Below, piece after piece: positions 8,201-16,788 of a stretch of DNA of 31,360 bases; the first letter of the stretch is position 1, and every line of letters starts with the position of its first letter. Below the pieces are notes generated by a model. The model had not been told where the DNA came from. It made no database searches and saw only the letters and a list, made by a program, of their open reading frames with translations. Location of the stretch: the NCBI GenBank assembly GCA_023419375.1, contig JAEZYD010000066.1:1-31360 (forward strand), in the 5' to 3' direction. This DNA is from Pseudomonadota bacterium (GTDB taxonomy: Bacteria; Desulfobacterota; Desulfovibrionia; Desulfovibrionales; Desulfovibrionaceae). The position numbers and the translations under genes were made by a program.

Positions 8201-8663
8201 TCCTGATGCCATAGCCCCGCTTTGCGCCAGTTTGACGCAGCTTTTGCGTGAAGAACTGAACCACCTAGATAGCGAATATGCTTCTGGCCATGCCGCAGGC
8301 ATGAAAAAGCTGGCAGATGATGCAAACTGGCAGCAGCTTGATCAAAATCAGCGTCACCAGCTTTTGACGGAGCAAAGCCTGCAAGGAAACGCCCGCCCGA
8401 CAGTTGCGGTGCAAACCACGACAGATGTGCTGAATACGTTGCACTATTGCACGTTGAATATGTTTAAAGACAAAGTGGCGGCTATGCAGGGGCGTTTTGA
8501 TAAAGTGCTTCAGGGCGCAGCGGAGCTGTGCGAACCGGAAGTGCAGTTTGTATTGTTGCCACGCCGCACCTTGAAAACGCCTGACGAAATTGACGCTTGG
8601 GCAGATGAAGCCAAGCAAGTAATAAAAGCAGCCCTGAGCAACGGGCCCGTTGTGATAAAATAG
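5226..8663 (+). CDS. brxC: BREX ATPase BrxC (PglY-like)
   Basis: A 1145-residue P-loop protein, the usual size for BrxC. Walker A is VWVSGFFGSGKSH (G76-S83) and Walker B is LIVLDEVQQF (D265, E266). Then comes an AAA-type core with FVGTGQTAL near residue 300. The C-terminal two thirds is long and helical, as in the family. BrxC is required for both methylation and phage exclusion in type 1 BREX and is thought to act with PglX and PglZ. The start is clear: AAAGGA stands six bases before the ATG. Eight bases separate its stop from the inserted ATPase gene; in standard type 1 loci pglX follows directly. No damage is visible in the reading frame. Confidence 0.93.
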   Translation: MYNHDIYQKDPATRKLVNEGVASVNDETTSHALAVLRYELETFVCDGQYEKGMSHILETYLKNTDQAQQPGVWVSGFFGSGKSHLVKMLRALWVDTTFADGATARGIANLPPGISDLLKELSTQAKRHGGLHAASGTLGSGASGSVRLALLRIIFKSAGLPEQYSVARFVMWLRQDGIYEQVRNHVEQNGFNWQEELDNFYVAEGLHAALMQAKPKLFATPESCVETLNNLYPYVQDVSSDDMLKAVRQALTKDGKFPLTLIVLDEVQQFIGGSAERSIEVQEMVEAICQNVGGKILFVGTGQTALTGVALLARLQGRFTVRVELSDADVDAVIRQVILAKKPEAKPQIEQIMQTNLGEVSRHLAGTTIGHMQDDIQHFSQDYPILPVRRRFWENTLRVLDQTGTESQLRNQLSMIHKVIQTNLNEPLGHVVPADYLYFDSADKLLQSRILPRKVHEKTITWSKGTDDEKLMARACGLVFLINKLGSQNQELGIKATIDTLADLLVENLSQGSGALRSKLQSLLAHCELLMRVGDEYRIQTEESTAWNDEFLSQQAALSNEAHRIDAEREDRIRKKFGDVVRKLSLMHGSSNVPRDIHPVFDTQLPADAHQRLCVWVRDGWSTDENSVRADARQAGNQSPTVFVFIPKRSADDLRTHLINYKAATATLDKRGVPNTPEGTEARAAMETTKQGAEGKIRELLDEAFSGARIFQAGGNEMLGNDLQEMVLEAASNSLQRLYPQFQIADHPQWAKVYEKAQRGAPDALKIVGDEGEPARNPVCKAILGFLAAGKKGVDIRTCFESSPYGWSRDAVDGGLQVLLIAGLIRAQDERGQTLDPKELERKAVGKAFFKVESATITTAQRIQLRKLFQKLGLTAKQGEELACVPQFLQKMLELAEQAGGDAPKPQSPDTAFLDGVRLTAGNEQLLAIYNLRDELAHSIDNWTDLSGRITSRWQSWLALKQLAAHATNLPEAEVIVAQVQIIENKRQLLDDPDAIAPLCASLTQLLREELNHLDSEYASGHAAGMKKLADDANWQQLDQNQRHQLLTEQSLQGNARPTVAVQTTTDVLNTLHYCTLNMFKDKVAAMQGRFDKVLQGAAELCEPEVQFVLLPRRTLKTPDEIDAWADEAKQVIKAALSNGPVVIK

Positions 8664-8671
8664 GGGGGAGT

Positions 8672-10003
8672 ATGATTTCTTCACTCACAATACGAAATTT
8701 CAAAAGTTATGAGGAAGCAACGCTTCCCCTATCGAGAATGACATTCTTAATAGGCCCCAACGCTTCGGGCAAGAGTAATGCCTTAGAGGCCTTACGGCTT
8801 TTGAATTGGCTGGCAAAAGGAAGTCGTCTGGATGACATCGAGCGCAATATCCTTGGTGCAGATACTCTTATTCGAGGGCAGGCATCAGATTTGTTTTTGG
8901 ATAAAAACAAAAATTTGTCTTTCGACTGTGATATTCCGCTCGCAATGAGAAACCTCGGCCTGTCAAATAGTGACAATTTTCATATTGCTTTAGGCATTGT
9001 GGCTGAAAAGTTAACACTTACTGAAGAATCTTTGGGGCAGCCGTCTTCAAAGAACTGGCTTTACAGCGTTGATGGAATTCCTAACGTTTCAACAAATACT
9101 GTATATGTTATGTACGATAATTTTTTGCAGGGAGGAAATAAACCAAGGATTACATGCTCCAGTCAGCAGGCGATTTTTTATCAACTTGAAACACCTGGAC
9201 GGTTTGAAGAAAAGCATAAAAAATCTCAGAAGCTCATTCCAACTGCGACTAAAAGAATTCGTGAGGCGTTACAAAATATTGTTTTTCTTGATCCTAATCC
9301 ATCTGCAATGAGGTCATATTCATTTGCCAAAAATGATGATGAAATCAAAGAAAACGGCTCAAATGTTTCAAGTGTTCTATATCGTATTTGCAATCAAGGT
9401 GGCGCTGAAAAAGAAGAACTTCTAAAGTTTGTTTGTTCATTACCAGAGCAAGATATTACAGATATTTCTTTCATAAAGACAGAACGCAGCGATGTAATGG
9501 TGCGCTTGCATGAATCATTTGGTGGAAGAGAGCGTGTTGTAGACGCTCCGCTTTTATCAGATGGAACGTTGCGAGTTCTTTCTATCGCTGCAACACTGTT
9601 TAGTGCTCGTGATAATAGCCTTGTCATCATTGAAGAGGTTGACAATGGTGTACATCCAAGCCGAGCCGAAACATTAGTAAACCAAATTCTTCAAATTGCC
9701 TCAGCCCGTAACCTTCAAGTGCTCATAACCTCTCACAATCCCGCCTTGCTTGATGCTGTGCCTGATAAAGCTCTAGGCGATGTATTGTGCTGTTATCGCG
9801 ATATAATAACAGGGTTTAGCAAGATAATGCGGTTAAAAGATTTGGATCGCTATCCTATTCTTGTGGCACAAGGTTCGTTGGGGCAGCTTGCAACAAAGCG
9901 CATTTTGGAGCGTTTTTTAAAGGACAATACTACTTCGCAAGAACGCAAAGCTGCGGCCCTGTCTTGGTTGGACGATTTAAAGCAAGAGGGGGCTGCCCAA
10001 TGA
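8672..10003 (+). CDS. RecF/OLD-like ABC-type ATPase paired with a PIN protein
   Basis: A 443-residue AAA_15/AAA_21-type ATPase. Walker A is LIGPNASGKSN (G28-S35), the signature is LLSDGTLR (S296-G298), Walker B is LVIIEEVDNG (E321, E322), and the switch histidine is in TSHNPALLD (H355). No TOPRIM or other nuclease domain is visible, so the partner probably carries the effector activity. It resembles the ATPase halves of two-gene abortive defence systems such as PARIS (AriA). The DNA is clearly more AT-rich by eye than the flanking brxC and pglX, which points to a separately acquired cassette. The stop overlaps the ATG of the PIN gene (ATGA). It is not a known core BREX gene; its role within BREX is inference. 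Confidence 0.85.
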   Translation: MISSLTIRNFKSYEEATLPLSRMTFLIGPNASGKSNALEALRLLNWLAKGSRLDDIERNILGADTLIRGQASDLFLDKNKNLSFDCDIPLAMRNLGLSNSDNFHIALGIVAEKLTLTEESLGQPSSKNWLYSVDGIPNVSTNTVYVMYDNFLQGGNKPRITCSSQQAIFYQLETPGRFEEKHKKSQKLIPTATKRIREALQNIVFLDPNPSAMRSYSFAKNDDEIKENGSNVSSVLYRICNQGGAEKEELLKFVCSLPEQDITDISFIKTERSDVMVRLHESFGGRERVVDAPLLSDGTLRVLSIAATLFSARDNSLVIIEEVDNGVHPSRAETLVNQILQIASARNLQVLITSHNPALLDAVPDKALGDVLCCYRDIITGFSKIMRLKDLDRYPILVAQGSLGQLATKRILERFLKDNTTSQERKAAALSWLDDLKQEGAAQ

Positions 10004-10461
10004 GTGCGGTATGCCTTATTGACACCACTATTTTTGCAGAAATATTGAATATCCCCGGCATGACAAGTCGCCGTGATGAAATATTTGAATCTCTTCAGCA
10101 AAAAATAGCTGCTAATGAATCCTTATTTCTGCCAATGGCGACCATTTTTGAAACAGGCAATCATATCGCTCAAAATGGTGATGGAACACAACGCCGCAAG
10201 TGCGCGGAGCTTTTTGTAGAACAGGTACAAAAAGCTCTTGATGGAACAATTCCATTTACTCCACTCAGCTTTCCCACAAGTGAAGATATGCAAAAATGGT
10301 TGGCGGACTTTCCTGATTCGGCCATGCGCAAGTCAGGAATAGGCGATTTATCCATCATTCACGAATGGAATCGTCAGTGCGCGCTTAATCATGGCCGAAG
10401 GGTGTATATTTGGTCACTTGACGAACATCTTTCCGGCCATGACCAACCTGCAAGGATTTAA
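10000..10461 (+). CDS. PIN-domain-like nuclease, effector partner of the ATPase
   Basis: A 153-residue protein with the spaced acidic residues of a PIN-fold nuclease: D8 in CLIDTTIF, E51 in PMATIFETGNH, D116 in SGIGDLSIIHEW and D141 in YIWSLDEHL. PIN domains are metal-dependent RNases or flap-type nucleases, common as toxin effectors. The start at 10000 was chosen because GAGGGGG lies seven bases upstream and the ATG overlaps the ATPase stop by four bases; the upstream in-frame start (9964) would be an unusual overlap. Only three bases separate it from pglX. Being locked between brxC and pglX makes it part of the BREX transcript. Toxicity and substrate are unknown. Confidence 0.7.
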   Translation: MSAVCLIDTTIFAEILNIPGMTSRRDEIFESLQQKIAANESLFLPMATIFETGNHIAQNGDGTQRRKCAELFVEQVQKALDGTIPFTPLSFPTSEDMQKWLADFPDSAMRKSGIGDLSIIHEWNRQCALNHGRRVYIWSLDEHLSGHDQPARI

Positions 10462-10464
10462 CCC

Positions 10465-13400
10465 ATGCCCACCCCCGACAGAACTCTCCGCAGCCGTTTG
10501 GAGCGCACCATCAGGGAAGCGCGTGTCATAGCGGAAATTGCCGCCCGTGCCGCGCTGGGTCAGCTTGGCGTGGACGAGCAAACTGTGCCCGTGCATCTTG
10601 CCGAGCCGCAACGCGAGTTGCGCCGCCGTTTGCGGGCGCACGGCAGGCAGCTTGGGGATGCCCTCAATGGCGGCCCTGTGCAAAGCATGGATCGCCTGGT
10701 GGAAGAAGTAGCCTACGAGCACTGGCACCGTATGCTCTTTGCCCGTTTTCTGGCCGAGAACAATTTGTTGATGTACCCAGACCCGGATGATCCGGTGGCG
10801 GTTACTTTGGAAGAATGCGAAGACCTGGCCGCCGATGAAGGTGCAGCCAATGGCTGGGAGCTGGCCGCTCGCTTTGCTGCCCGCATGTTGCCACAAATTT
10901 TTCGGTTGGACTCTCCCGTATTCCAACTGGCTCTGCCCCCTGAGCACCAACAGGGGCTGGAACGTCTGCTGGCGGCCTTGCCGCAAGAAGTTTTCGCCGC
11001 TTCTGACAGCTTGGGCTGGGTGTACCAGTTCTGGCAGGCAGACAACAAAGAGCGCATCAACAGCGCAGAGGTCAAAATAGGTGCACGCGAACTGCCCGCC
11101 GTGACCCAGCTCTTCACAGAGCCGTACATGGTAAGTTTTTTGTTGGACAATAGCTTGGGGGCATGGTGGGCCGCCCGGCGTTTGAGTGCCGAAGATTTGA
11201 AAAATGCCGACAGCGAAGAAAGCCTGCGCCAAAGGGCCGCCATTCCCAGTGTGCCGTTGGAATATCTGCGTTTTGTCAAACGAGATGGCGGCGGCTGGGC
11301 ATTGGCGGCAGGCAGCTTTGAAGACTGGCCCAACACTCTGGCGGAACTCAAAGTGCTCGACCCCTGCTGCGGCTCCGGGCATTTTTTGGTGGCTGCCTTT
11401 TTGATGCTGGTGCCCATGCGCCGAGAATTGGAGTCCCTTACCACAGAACAGGCCATAGACGCTGTGCTGCGGGACAATATTCACGGTCTGGAGCTGGATC
11501 AACGTTGTGTGGAGCTTGCGGCCTTTGCGCTGGCCTTTGCTGCGTGGACATATTGTAACCCCGATCCAGCCACTACCTTTGGCTTTGGCCCCGACGTTGC
11601 TGGATGGGATCAAGGAACTTGGGCAGCAAAAGCGGGCTACAGGCCCTTACCTGCCTTGAATCTGGCCTGTTCGGGGCTGAATGTCACTGCGGACAAAGCT
11701 TTGTGGACGGGCCTTGCCAAGCCCAATACCAGACTGCGCAACGCGCTGGACTTGCTCTATGATGAATTTCGGCAGGCCCCGGTGTTGGGTTCGCTGCTTA
11801 ATCCTTCTGCATCCATTGCCGCAAGTCTTGTGGACATGTCCGAACTTCAGCCAGCCTTGCAGCAAAGCCTGCAAGGAGAAGACGGCACAGAGTACGAAGC
11901 CGCCGTGGCCGCACAGGGCCTTGCCAGTGCCGCCGCCTTGCTGGGCAAGCAGTACAGCCTTGTCATTACCAATGTGCCCTATCTGGCCCGTGGTAAACAG
12001 GGGGATGCCCTGCGCGAGTTTTGCGAACATCACTACCCCGAAGCCAAGAATGATCTTGCCACAGTTTTTCTGGAACGCTGCCTAGGCTTGTGCGCCACTG
12101 GCGGCACAGCCAGCATTGTGTTGCCGCAAAACTGGCTGTTTTTGACTAGCTACAAGAAATTCCGCGAAAAACTGCTCAAACAGCATGTATGGCATACGGT
12201 GGCGCGTTTGGGTTCGGGAGCCTTTGCAACCATCAGTGGTGAGGTGGTCAAGGCCATTCTCCTGACCCTCAGCCGTGGCAAAGCCTCCATGCCTATGGGC
12301 GGCCTTATGGGTGAAAAGCCCAAGGCCCACTTTTTGCGCGGGCTGGATGTTGCCGAAGCTCCCACCGCACAGGACAAGGCCGACGGCCTGCGAGGCGAAG
12401 AGGTGCAGAGCGTGGAACAGGCGAAGCAGTTGGAGAACCCGGACGCGCGGGTGGCACTGGGAGAAAGTGAATCTTTTACATTGCTCAATAAACTTGCTGA
12501 CGGTCTTGTCGGTTTGCAGACAGGCGATGACCCTATGTTTACGGGAACATTCTGGGAAATCCCTAATATTGACAATCGTGTGTGGGAATTCATGCAAGGA
12601 ACCCCAGAAGAATATCACACATATGCAGGGCAATCATGGATGGTTCGGTGGGAGCAAGGACGTGGACTATTGCTGGCCTTGCCAACTTCACGACCAACTC
12701 AAGGACTGAAAGCTCTTGGCAAACATGGCATTGCAATCCATAGGATGCAACGTATTGTTCCCTATCATTACAGCCAAGAACGCTTCCATCAAAACGTAGC
12801 AACCATCATCCCCCACAACCCCGCGCACCTCCCCGCCATTTGGTGTTTTTGTTCCTCCCCAGAATACAATATTTCCGTGCGCAGGATAGACCAAAAGCTT
12901 AACGTCACCAATGCTACCCTTGTCAAAGTCCCCTTTGACCTTGACCACTGGACAGCCGTTGCCGCCGAAAAATACCCCCACGGCCTGCCTAAGCCCTATA
13001 CCGATGACCCCACCCAGTGGATTTTTCACGGGCACCCCTGTGGCTCGGTAGTTTGGGATGAATACGCCAAATGGACAGCCCACGGCCCGCTGCGCCAAGA
13101 CGCCACGGTGCTGCATGTGGCTGTGACCCGCTTGCTCGGCTATCGCTGGCCCGCTGAACTGGATGAAAACATGGAACTGTCCGAAGAACAGCGCCAGTGG
13201 GTAGAGGGGTGCGAAGCTCTTTTGCCCCATGCTGATGCTGACGGCATTGTGTGCATTCCCCCGGTGCGCGGAGAAGCTGCTGCCGCCGACCGCCTGCTGG
13301 ATTTGCTGGTGGCCGCATACGGGCCAGAGTGGACAAACGCAACGCTTGCCACCTTGCTTGCCAATGCTGACCACGCGGGCAAAACGCTGGAAACCTGGCT

Positions 13401-13956
13401 GCGCGAAAAGTTCTTTACCCAGCACTGCAAGCTCTTTCAGCATCGCCCCTTCATCTGGCATATCTGGGACGGCCTGCGCGACGGCTTTTCCGCTTTGGTC
13501 AACTACCATAAGCTGGATTACAAAAATCTGGAAACCCTCACCTACACCTATGTGGGCGACTGGATAAGCCGCCAGAAGCAAGATATGCAAAACGGCATTG
13601 ACGGTGCGGGCGAACGCCTTGCCGCTGCCGAATCCCTCAAGAAAAAGCTGGAGCTGATCCTTGCGGGTGAAGCTCCCCATGACATCTTTGTCCGCTGGAA
13701 AGCGCTGGATAGACAGCCCATCGGCTGGAACCCGGACATCAATGACGGCGTGCGCCTGAACATTCGCCCCTTCCTCACCGTGCCTGACGTGGGTAAAAAA
13801 GGCGCGGGCATCCTGCGCGACAAACCCAATATCAAATGGGACAAAGATAGGGGCAAAGACGTGGAATCCGCCCCCTGGTATCACCTGTTCAATGGCGACC
13901 GGATTAACGACCACCACCTGACTCTGGCGGAAAAACAAGCCGCAAGGGGGGCGTAG
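10465..13956 (+). CDS. pglX: BREX adenine-specific DNA methyltransferase PglX
   Basis: A 1163-residue protein of typical PglX length. It would methylate adenine in the BREX target to mark self DNA. The SAM-binding motif I is VLDPCCGSGHFLVAAF (D299-F307), followed by NIHGLELDQRCVELAAFAL (motif II). The catalytic motif IV, normally (N/D/S)PP(Y/F), reads NVPY here (503-506, in VITNVPYLARGKQ), so the second position has Val in place of Pro. The C-terminal half, after a central target-recognition-like region, ends in a conserved-looking tail with PHDIFVRWKALDRQPIGWNP. AAGGA precedes the ATG. The gene is noticeably GC-richer than its left neighbours. It ends one base before the PHP-ATPase gene, where pglZ would normally follow. 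Confidence 0.92.
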   Translation: MPTPDRTLRSRLERTIREARVIAEIAARAALGQLGVDEQTVPVHLAEPQRELRRRLRAHGRQLGDALNGGPVQSMDRLVEEVAYEHWHRMLFARFLAENNLLMYPDPDDPVAVTLEECEDLAADEGAANGWELAARFAARMLPQIFRLDSPVFQLALPPEHQQGLERLLAALPQEVFAASDSLGWVYQFWQADNKERINSAEVKIGARELPAVTQLFTEPYMVSFLLDNSLGAWWAARRLSAEDLKNADSEESLRQRAAIPSVPLEYLRFVKRDGGGWALAAGSFEDWPNTLAELKVLDPCCGSGHFLVAAFLMLVPMRRELESLTTEQAIDAVLRDNIHGLELDQRCVELAAFALAFAAWTYCNPDPATTFGFGPDVAGWDQGTWAAKAGYRPLPALNLACSGLNVTADKALWTGLAKPNTRLRNALDLLYDEFRQAPVLGSLLNPSASIAASLVDMSELQPALQQSLQGEDGTEYEAAVAAQGLASAAALLGKQYSLVITNVPYLARGKQGDALREFCEHHYPEAKNDLATVFLERCLGLCATGGTASIVLPQNWLFLTSYKKFREKLLKQHVWHTVARLGSGAFATISGEVVKAILLTLSRGKASMPMGGLMGEKPKAHFLRGLDVAEAPTAQDKADGLRGEEVQSVEQAKQLENPDARVALGESESFTLLNKLADGLVGLQTGDDPMFTGTFWEIPNIDNRVWEFMQGTPEEYHTYAGQSWMVRWEQGRGLLLALPTSRPTQGLKALGKHGIAIHRMQRIVPYHYSQERFHQNVATIIPHNPAHLPAIWCFCSSPEYNISVRRIDQKLNVTNATLVKVPFDLDHWTAVAAEKYPHGLPKPYTDDPTQWIFHGHPCGSVVWDEYAKWTAHGPLRQDATVLHVAVTRLLGYRWPAELDENMELSEEQRQWVEGCEALLPHADADGIVCIPPVRGEAAAADRLLDLLVAAYGPEWTNATLATLLANADHAGKTLETWLREKFFTQHCKLFQHRPFIWHIWDGLRDGFSALVNYHKLDYKNLETLTYTYVGDWISRQKQDMQNGIDGAGERLAAAESLKKKLELILAGEAPHDIFVRWKALDRQPIGWNPDINDGVRLNIRPFLTVPDVGKKGAGILRDKPNIKWDKDRGKDVESAPWYHLFNGDRINDHHLTLAEKQAARGA

Positions 13957-13957
13957 A

Positions 13958-16780
13958 ATGACTTCCTGCTATAAAGGAATGCGTTGGTTAAAATGTGATC
14001 TGCACATGCAAACACCTGCAGATGCACGGCACTGGGCCGGAGACCGACTCGAAGCCGGACAAGAGGCTGCCGCAGCGAAGGCTTTTGCGAAGGCCTGTTA
14101 TGAAAAACGTCTGGATGTGGTGGGCATTACTGACCACAACTTTCTGAGCAAGGACTTCATTCCACATCTCCAGGCAGCGTTCAATGAGATTGAGCGGGAA
14201 TTCAGCCACAAGATCACCTTGTTCCCAGGGTTTGAGTTCGAGGCGGCTGGCGTTGGCAGGGGCGTTCATGTTCTTTGTCTTTTCGACCCTTGGGCGGACC
14301 AGGCTCGGGTGGACTCGATTCTTACGGAATGTGGCGTGAGCTACCCGAGAATAAGCGCCACCGGTCAGCTCGAAAAATCAGACAAAAATTTGAAAGAGAT
14401 CTTACGCATCACCCAAGACAAGTATGGCGGAATAGTCATCATGCCGCATGCAACAAGTAATGACGGCATTTTCGACGACGATTCGATAGCGGAATGGTTG
14501 CAACAGGATCAATTCACGAATCCTGATCTGCTTGCAGTAGAAGTGCCAAAGCCTGTTCACTTGATGAACGCTGGATATCGGCGGCTTCTGCGCTCTGGAG
14601 ACGATTGCCAGCCAGACTGGAAGCGCATTCGTCCCATTGCTACACTTATGTCCTCGGACAACAAGAAGTTAGTCGATTGCGATGAGCATCGGAAGCCGAC
14701 TCCTAACAGCATTGGCTACCGGTACTCCTGGTTCAAAATGTCCGAGCCCTCCATCGAATCACTTCGCCAGGCATTCCTCGACCATGAATCCCGCATTATT
14801 CTGCCGGAAGATGTTACAATAGATACGCACCCCGCACAGCGCGTTCGTCAGGCGACAATCAAGTCAATCTCAATCAAGAACGTAGCGTTCCTGGCCGACC
14901 AGCAAGTGCATTTTTCCCCCAACATGAACTGTGTGATCGGTGGTCGGGGCAGCGGGAAATCCACTCTGCTTGAGTACCTGAGAATCATCTTGGGTAAGGA
15001 TAAATCCAAAGATATTGACGATGATACTAAAGAGCGGATCAAGCGTGTACGTGAGACGCTGAACGAACCACGCGCAGAAGTCGAAGTGTGCTGGGTCAGC
15101 GCAGATGGCGTTGAAGATCGTATCGTTTGGCAAAACGGCAGCCCAACCGTGCAGGGGCGCGAGCTGGCCGATCCTGAAACCTTTTTCAATAGCTTGCCTC
15201 TTCGCTTTTACAGCCAACAACAGCTCAACCGGCTGACCGAGTCGAAAACCGACGACGGAAGCGTTCGGCAGGCTCAACGTCTGCTGGAGCTGGTCGACGG
15301 ATTCACCAAAAACGAACTGGATGAACTGGCGGATCGAGAGCACAAGCTCAAACTGCAAATCCATGACGCTTTTTCCAAACTCCGCAAGTCCAAGACAATC
15401 GAAAAGGATTACAAGCGGCTCCAGCAAGAGCATCAAGAACTGGACCGACAGTGGAAGGCACGCAGTGAGATTCAAGAGGATGCTCGGCGGCATCAACTTC
15501 TCAAGGCCGAGGCCCGTTATCTCGAAGGGCTTGCAGGAACCCCTGGCAAGCAGTTTACAGACGTTGCCACCTTGGCCGAGACAATCGCCGCATCGCACGT
15601 AGCCTTTCAGGTTACAGATTCAGTTCACGCGGCCTGGTTTAAGCAATTCGACGATAAGGTAAAGGCCGCGAAGGATTCGCTAGCCCGGACTATTCGTGAT
15701 GCCATTGAACGATTCGAAGCTACTGTCGATGATCTTAAAACCAGCGATTCGTCATGGAATGCGATCCGGGAAGAATTGGATCAGGCCGACGCGAAGTTCA
15801 GTGAAGCCTGTGCGGCTAAAGGTCTGACGACGGATGATGTTGGTCATCTTCAGGAAATCGACCAATCACGTACCAAGAAACAACGGGAGATTGATGCCGC
15901 TGGGGCTGAAATTCAGCGGCTAAAAGAAGCTGCGGGAGACACTGGCCTGTTCATACAGCAGTTACATCAAATCTGGAGAGAGCAATTCCAGAAGCGCGTT
16001 GAAGCCGCTGAACGAGCCAATGAACTCGCTGTGCTGAACGAAGGCAGGCAGCGGTTTATCGAAGTTTCAGCAAAATACCAGCAGGATCATAAAAATTTCC
16101 GGGAGCTCTGGCAGAGTTTTGCGCCCTCTGATGGGCGGACGCGGCTAGGGAAAAATTGGGAAAGCTGTGGAGAAACCCTCTATACGCTTTTTGCCGAACA
16201 GGGCAATGCCGAGTCCCCTTGGCAAATTCTGGAAGAGCGTTTGTCAGTAGAACAAGGTTCGGCAGGGCCAGATTTTGGGTCGAACAGCCAAGAGCTGTTC
16301 CAACACATTCAAGACAATCTTGAACGTTGGGAAAAGCTCCGTTGCTCTCGGGTACAAGACACCGTGGACTTGAAACTGTTTCGAGCGGATGGTTCGAAGG
16401 CAGGTAGTATTGCCGAAGGCTCCCTCTCTGACGGTCAGCGGAACACCGCCGCCCTCGCACTGTTACTGGCACAGGAAGGAGGGCCGCTGGTTATAGATCA
16501 GCCCGAAGATGAGTTGGACTCTAACTTTGTGTTTCGGGAATTGATTCCCATGCTACGCAAAGTGAAATCGAAGCGCCAACTCATTATGGCAACGCACAAC
16601 GCCAATCTGCCAGTAAACGGAGATGCCGAGCTGGTCTACGCCTTCGAAGCCCGTGACGGCAAAGGTGAAACACTTGCTTGCGGGGGGCTTGATCAGGCGC
16701 CTGTAACCAAGGCTGTTCTCGACATTATGGAAGGGACGGAAGAAGCATTTCGCCGTAGACGTGAGAAATACCATTTTTGA
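13958..16780 (+). CDS. PHP-domain / SMC-like ATPase, TrlF family
   Basis: A 940-residue two-module protein. The N-terminal PHP phosphoesterase domain shows KCDLHMQTPAD (residues 12-22), GITDHN (56-61), FPGFEFE and MPHAT. The rest is an SMC/ABC-type ATPase: Walker A GGRGSGKST (328-336), two long charged coiled-coil stretches (about 455-520 and 620-730), signature LSDGQR (823-828), Walker B PLVIDQPEDELD (843-854), and THNANLP. This architecture matches proteins annotated as the TrlF family AAA-like ATPase, often found in defence islands; their reaction is not established. AGGGGGG lies six bases before the ATG. The gene sits between pglX and pglZ with eight bases to the next gene, with which it seems to form a cassette. 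Confidence 0.85.
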   Translation: MTSCYKGMRWLKCDLHMQTPADARHWAGDRLEAGQEAAAAKAFAKACYEKRLDVVGITDHNFLSKDFIPHLQAAFNEIEREFSHKITLFPGFEFEAAGVGRGVHVLCLFDPWADQARVDSILTECGVSYPRISATGQLEKSDKNLKEILRITQDKYGGIVIMPHATSNDGIFDDDSIAEWLQQDQFTNPDLLAVEVPKPVHLMNAGYRRLLRSGDDCQPDWKRIRPIATLMSSDNKKLVDCDEHRKPTPNSIGYRYSWFKMSEPSIESLRQAFLDHESRIILPEDVTIDTHPAQRVRQATIKSISIKNVAFLADQQVHFSPNMNCVIGGRGSGKSTLLEYLRIILGKDKSKDIDDDTKERIKRVRETLNEPRAEVEVCWVSADGVEDRIVWQNGSPTVQGRELADPETFFNSLPLRFYSQQQLNRLTESKTDDGSVRQAQRLLELVDGFTKNELDELADREHKLKLQIHDAFSKLRKSKTIEKDYKRLQQEHQELDRQWKARSEIQEDARRHQLLKAEARYLEGLAGTPGKQFTDVATLAETIAASHVAFQVTDSVHAAWFKQFDDKVKAAKDSLARTIRDAIERFEATVDDLKTSDSSWNAIREELDQADAKFSEACAAKGLTTDDVGHLQEIDQSRTKKQREIDAAGAEIQRLKEAAGDTGLFIQQLHQIWREQFQKRVEAAERANELAVLNEGRQRFIEVSAKYQQDHKNFRELWQSFAPSDGRTRLGKNWESCGETLYTLFAEQGNAESPWQILEERLSVEQGSAGPDFGSNSQELFQHIQDNLERWEKLRCSRVQDTVDLKLFRADGSKAGSIAEGSLSDGQRNTAALALLLAQEGGPLVIDQPEDELDSNFVFRELIPMLRKVKSKRQLIMATHNANLPVNGDAELVYAFEARDGKGETLACGGLDQAPVTKAVLDIMEGTEEAFRRRREKYHF

Positions 16781-16788
16781 GGCGTTAG

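Noticed and set aside
10414..11613. Minus-strand open frame (399 codons) opposite pglX
   Set aside because: No motif and no ribosome binding site. The opposite strand codes for PglX with a clear SAM motif, and GC-rich DNA gives long shadows.
12688..13938. Minus-strand open frame (416 codons) opposite the end of pglX
   Set aside because: Same reason: it mirrors the codon pattern of pglX and has no recognisable domain.
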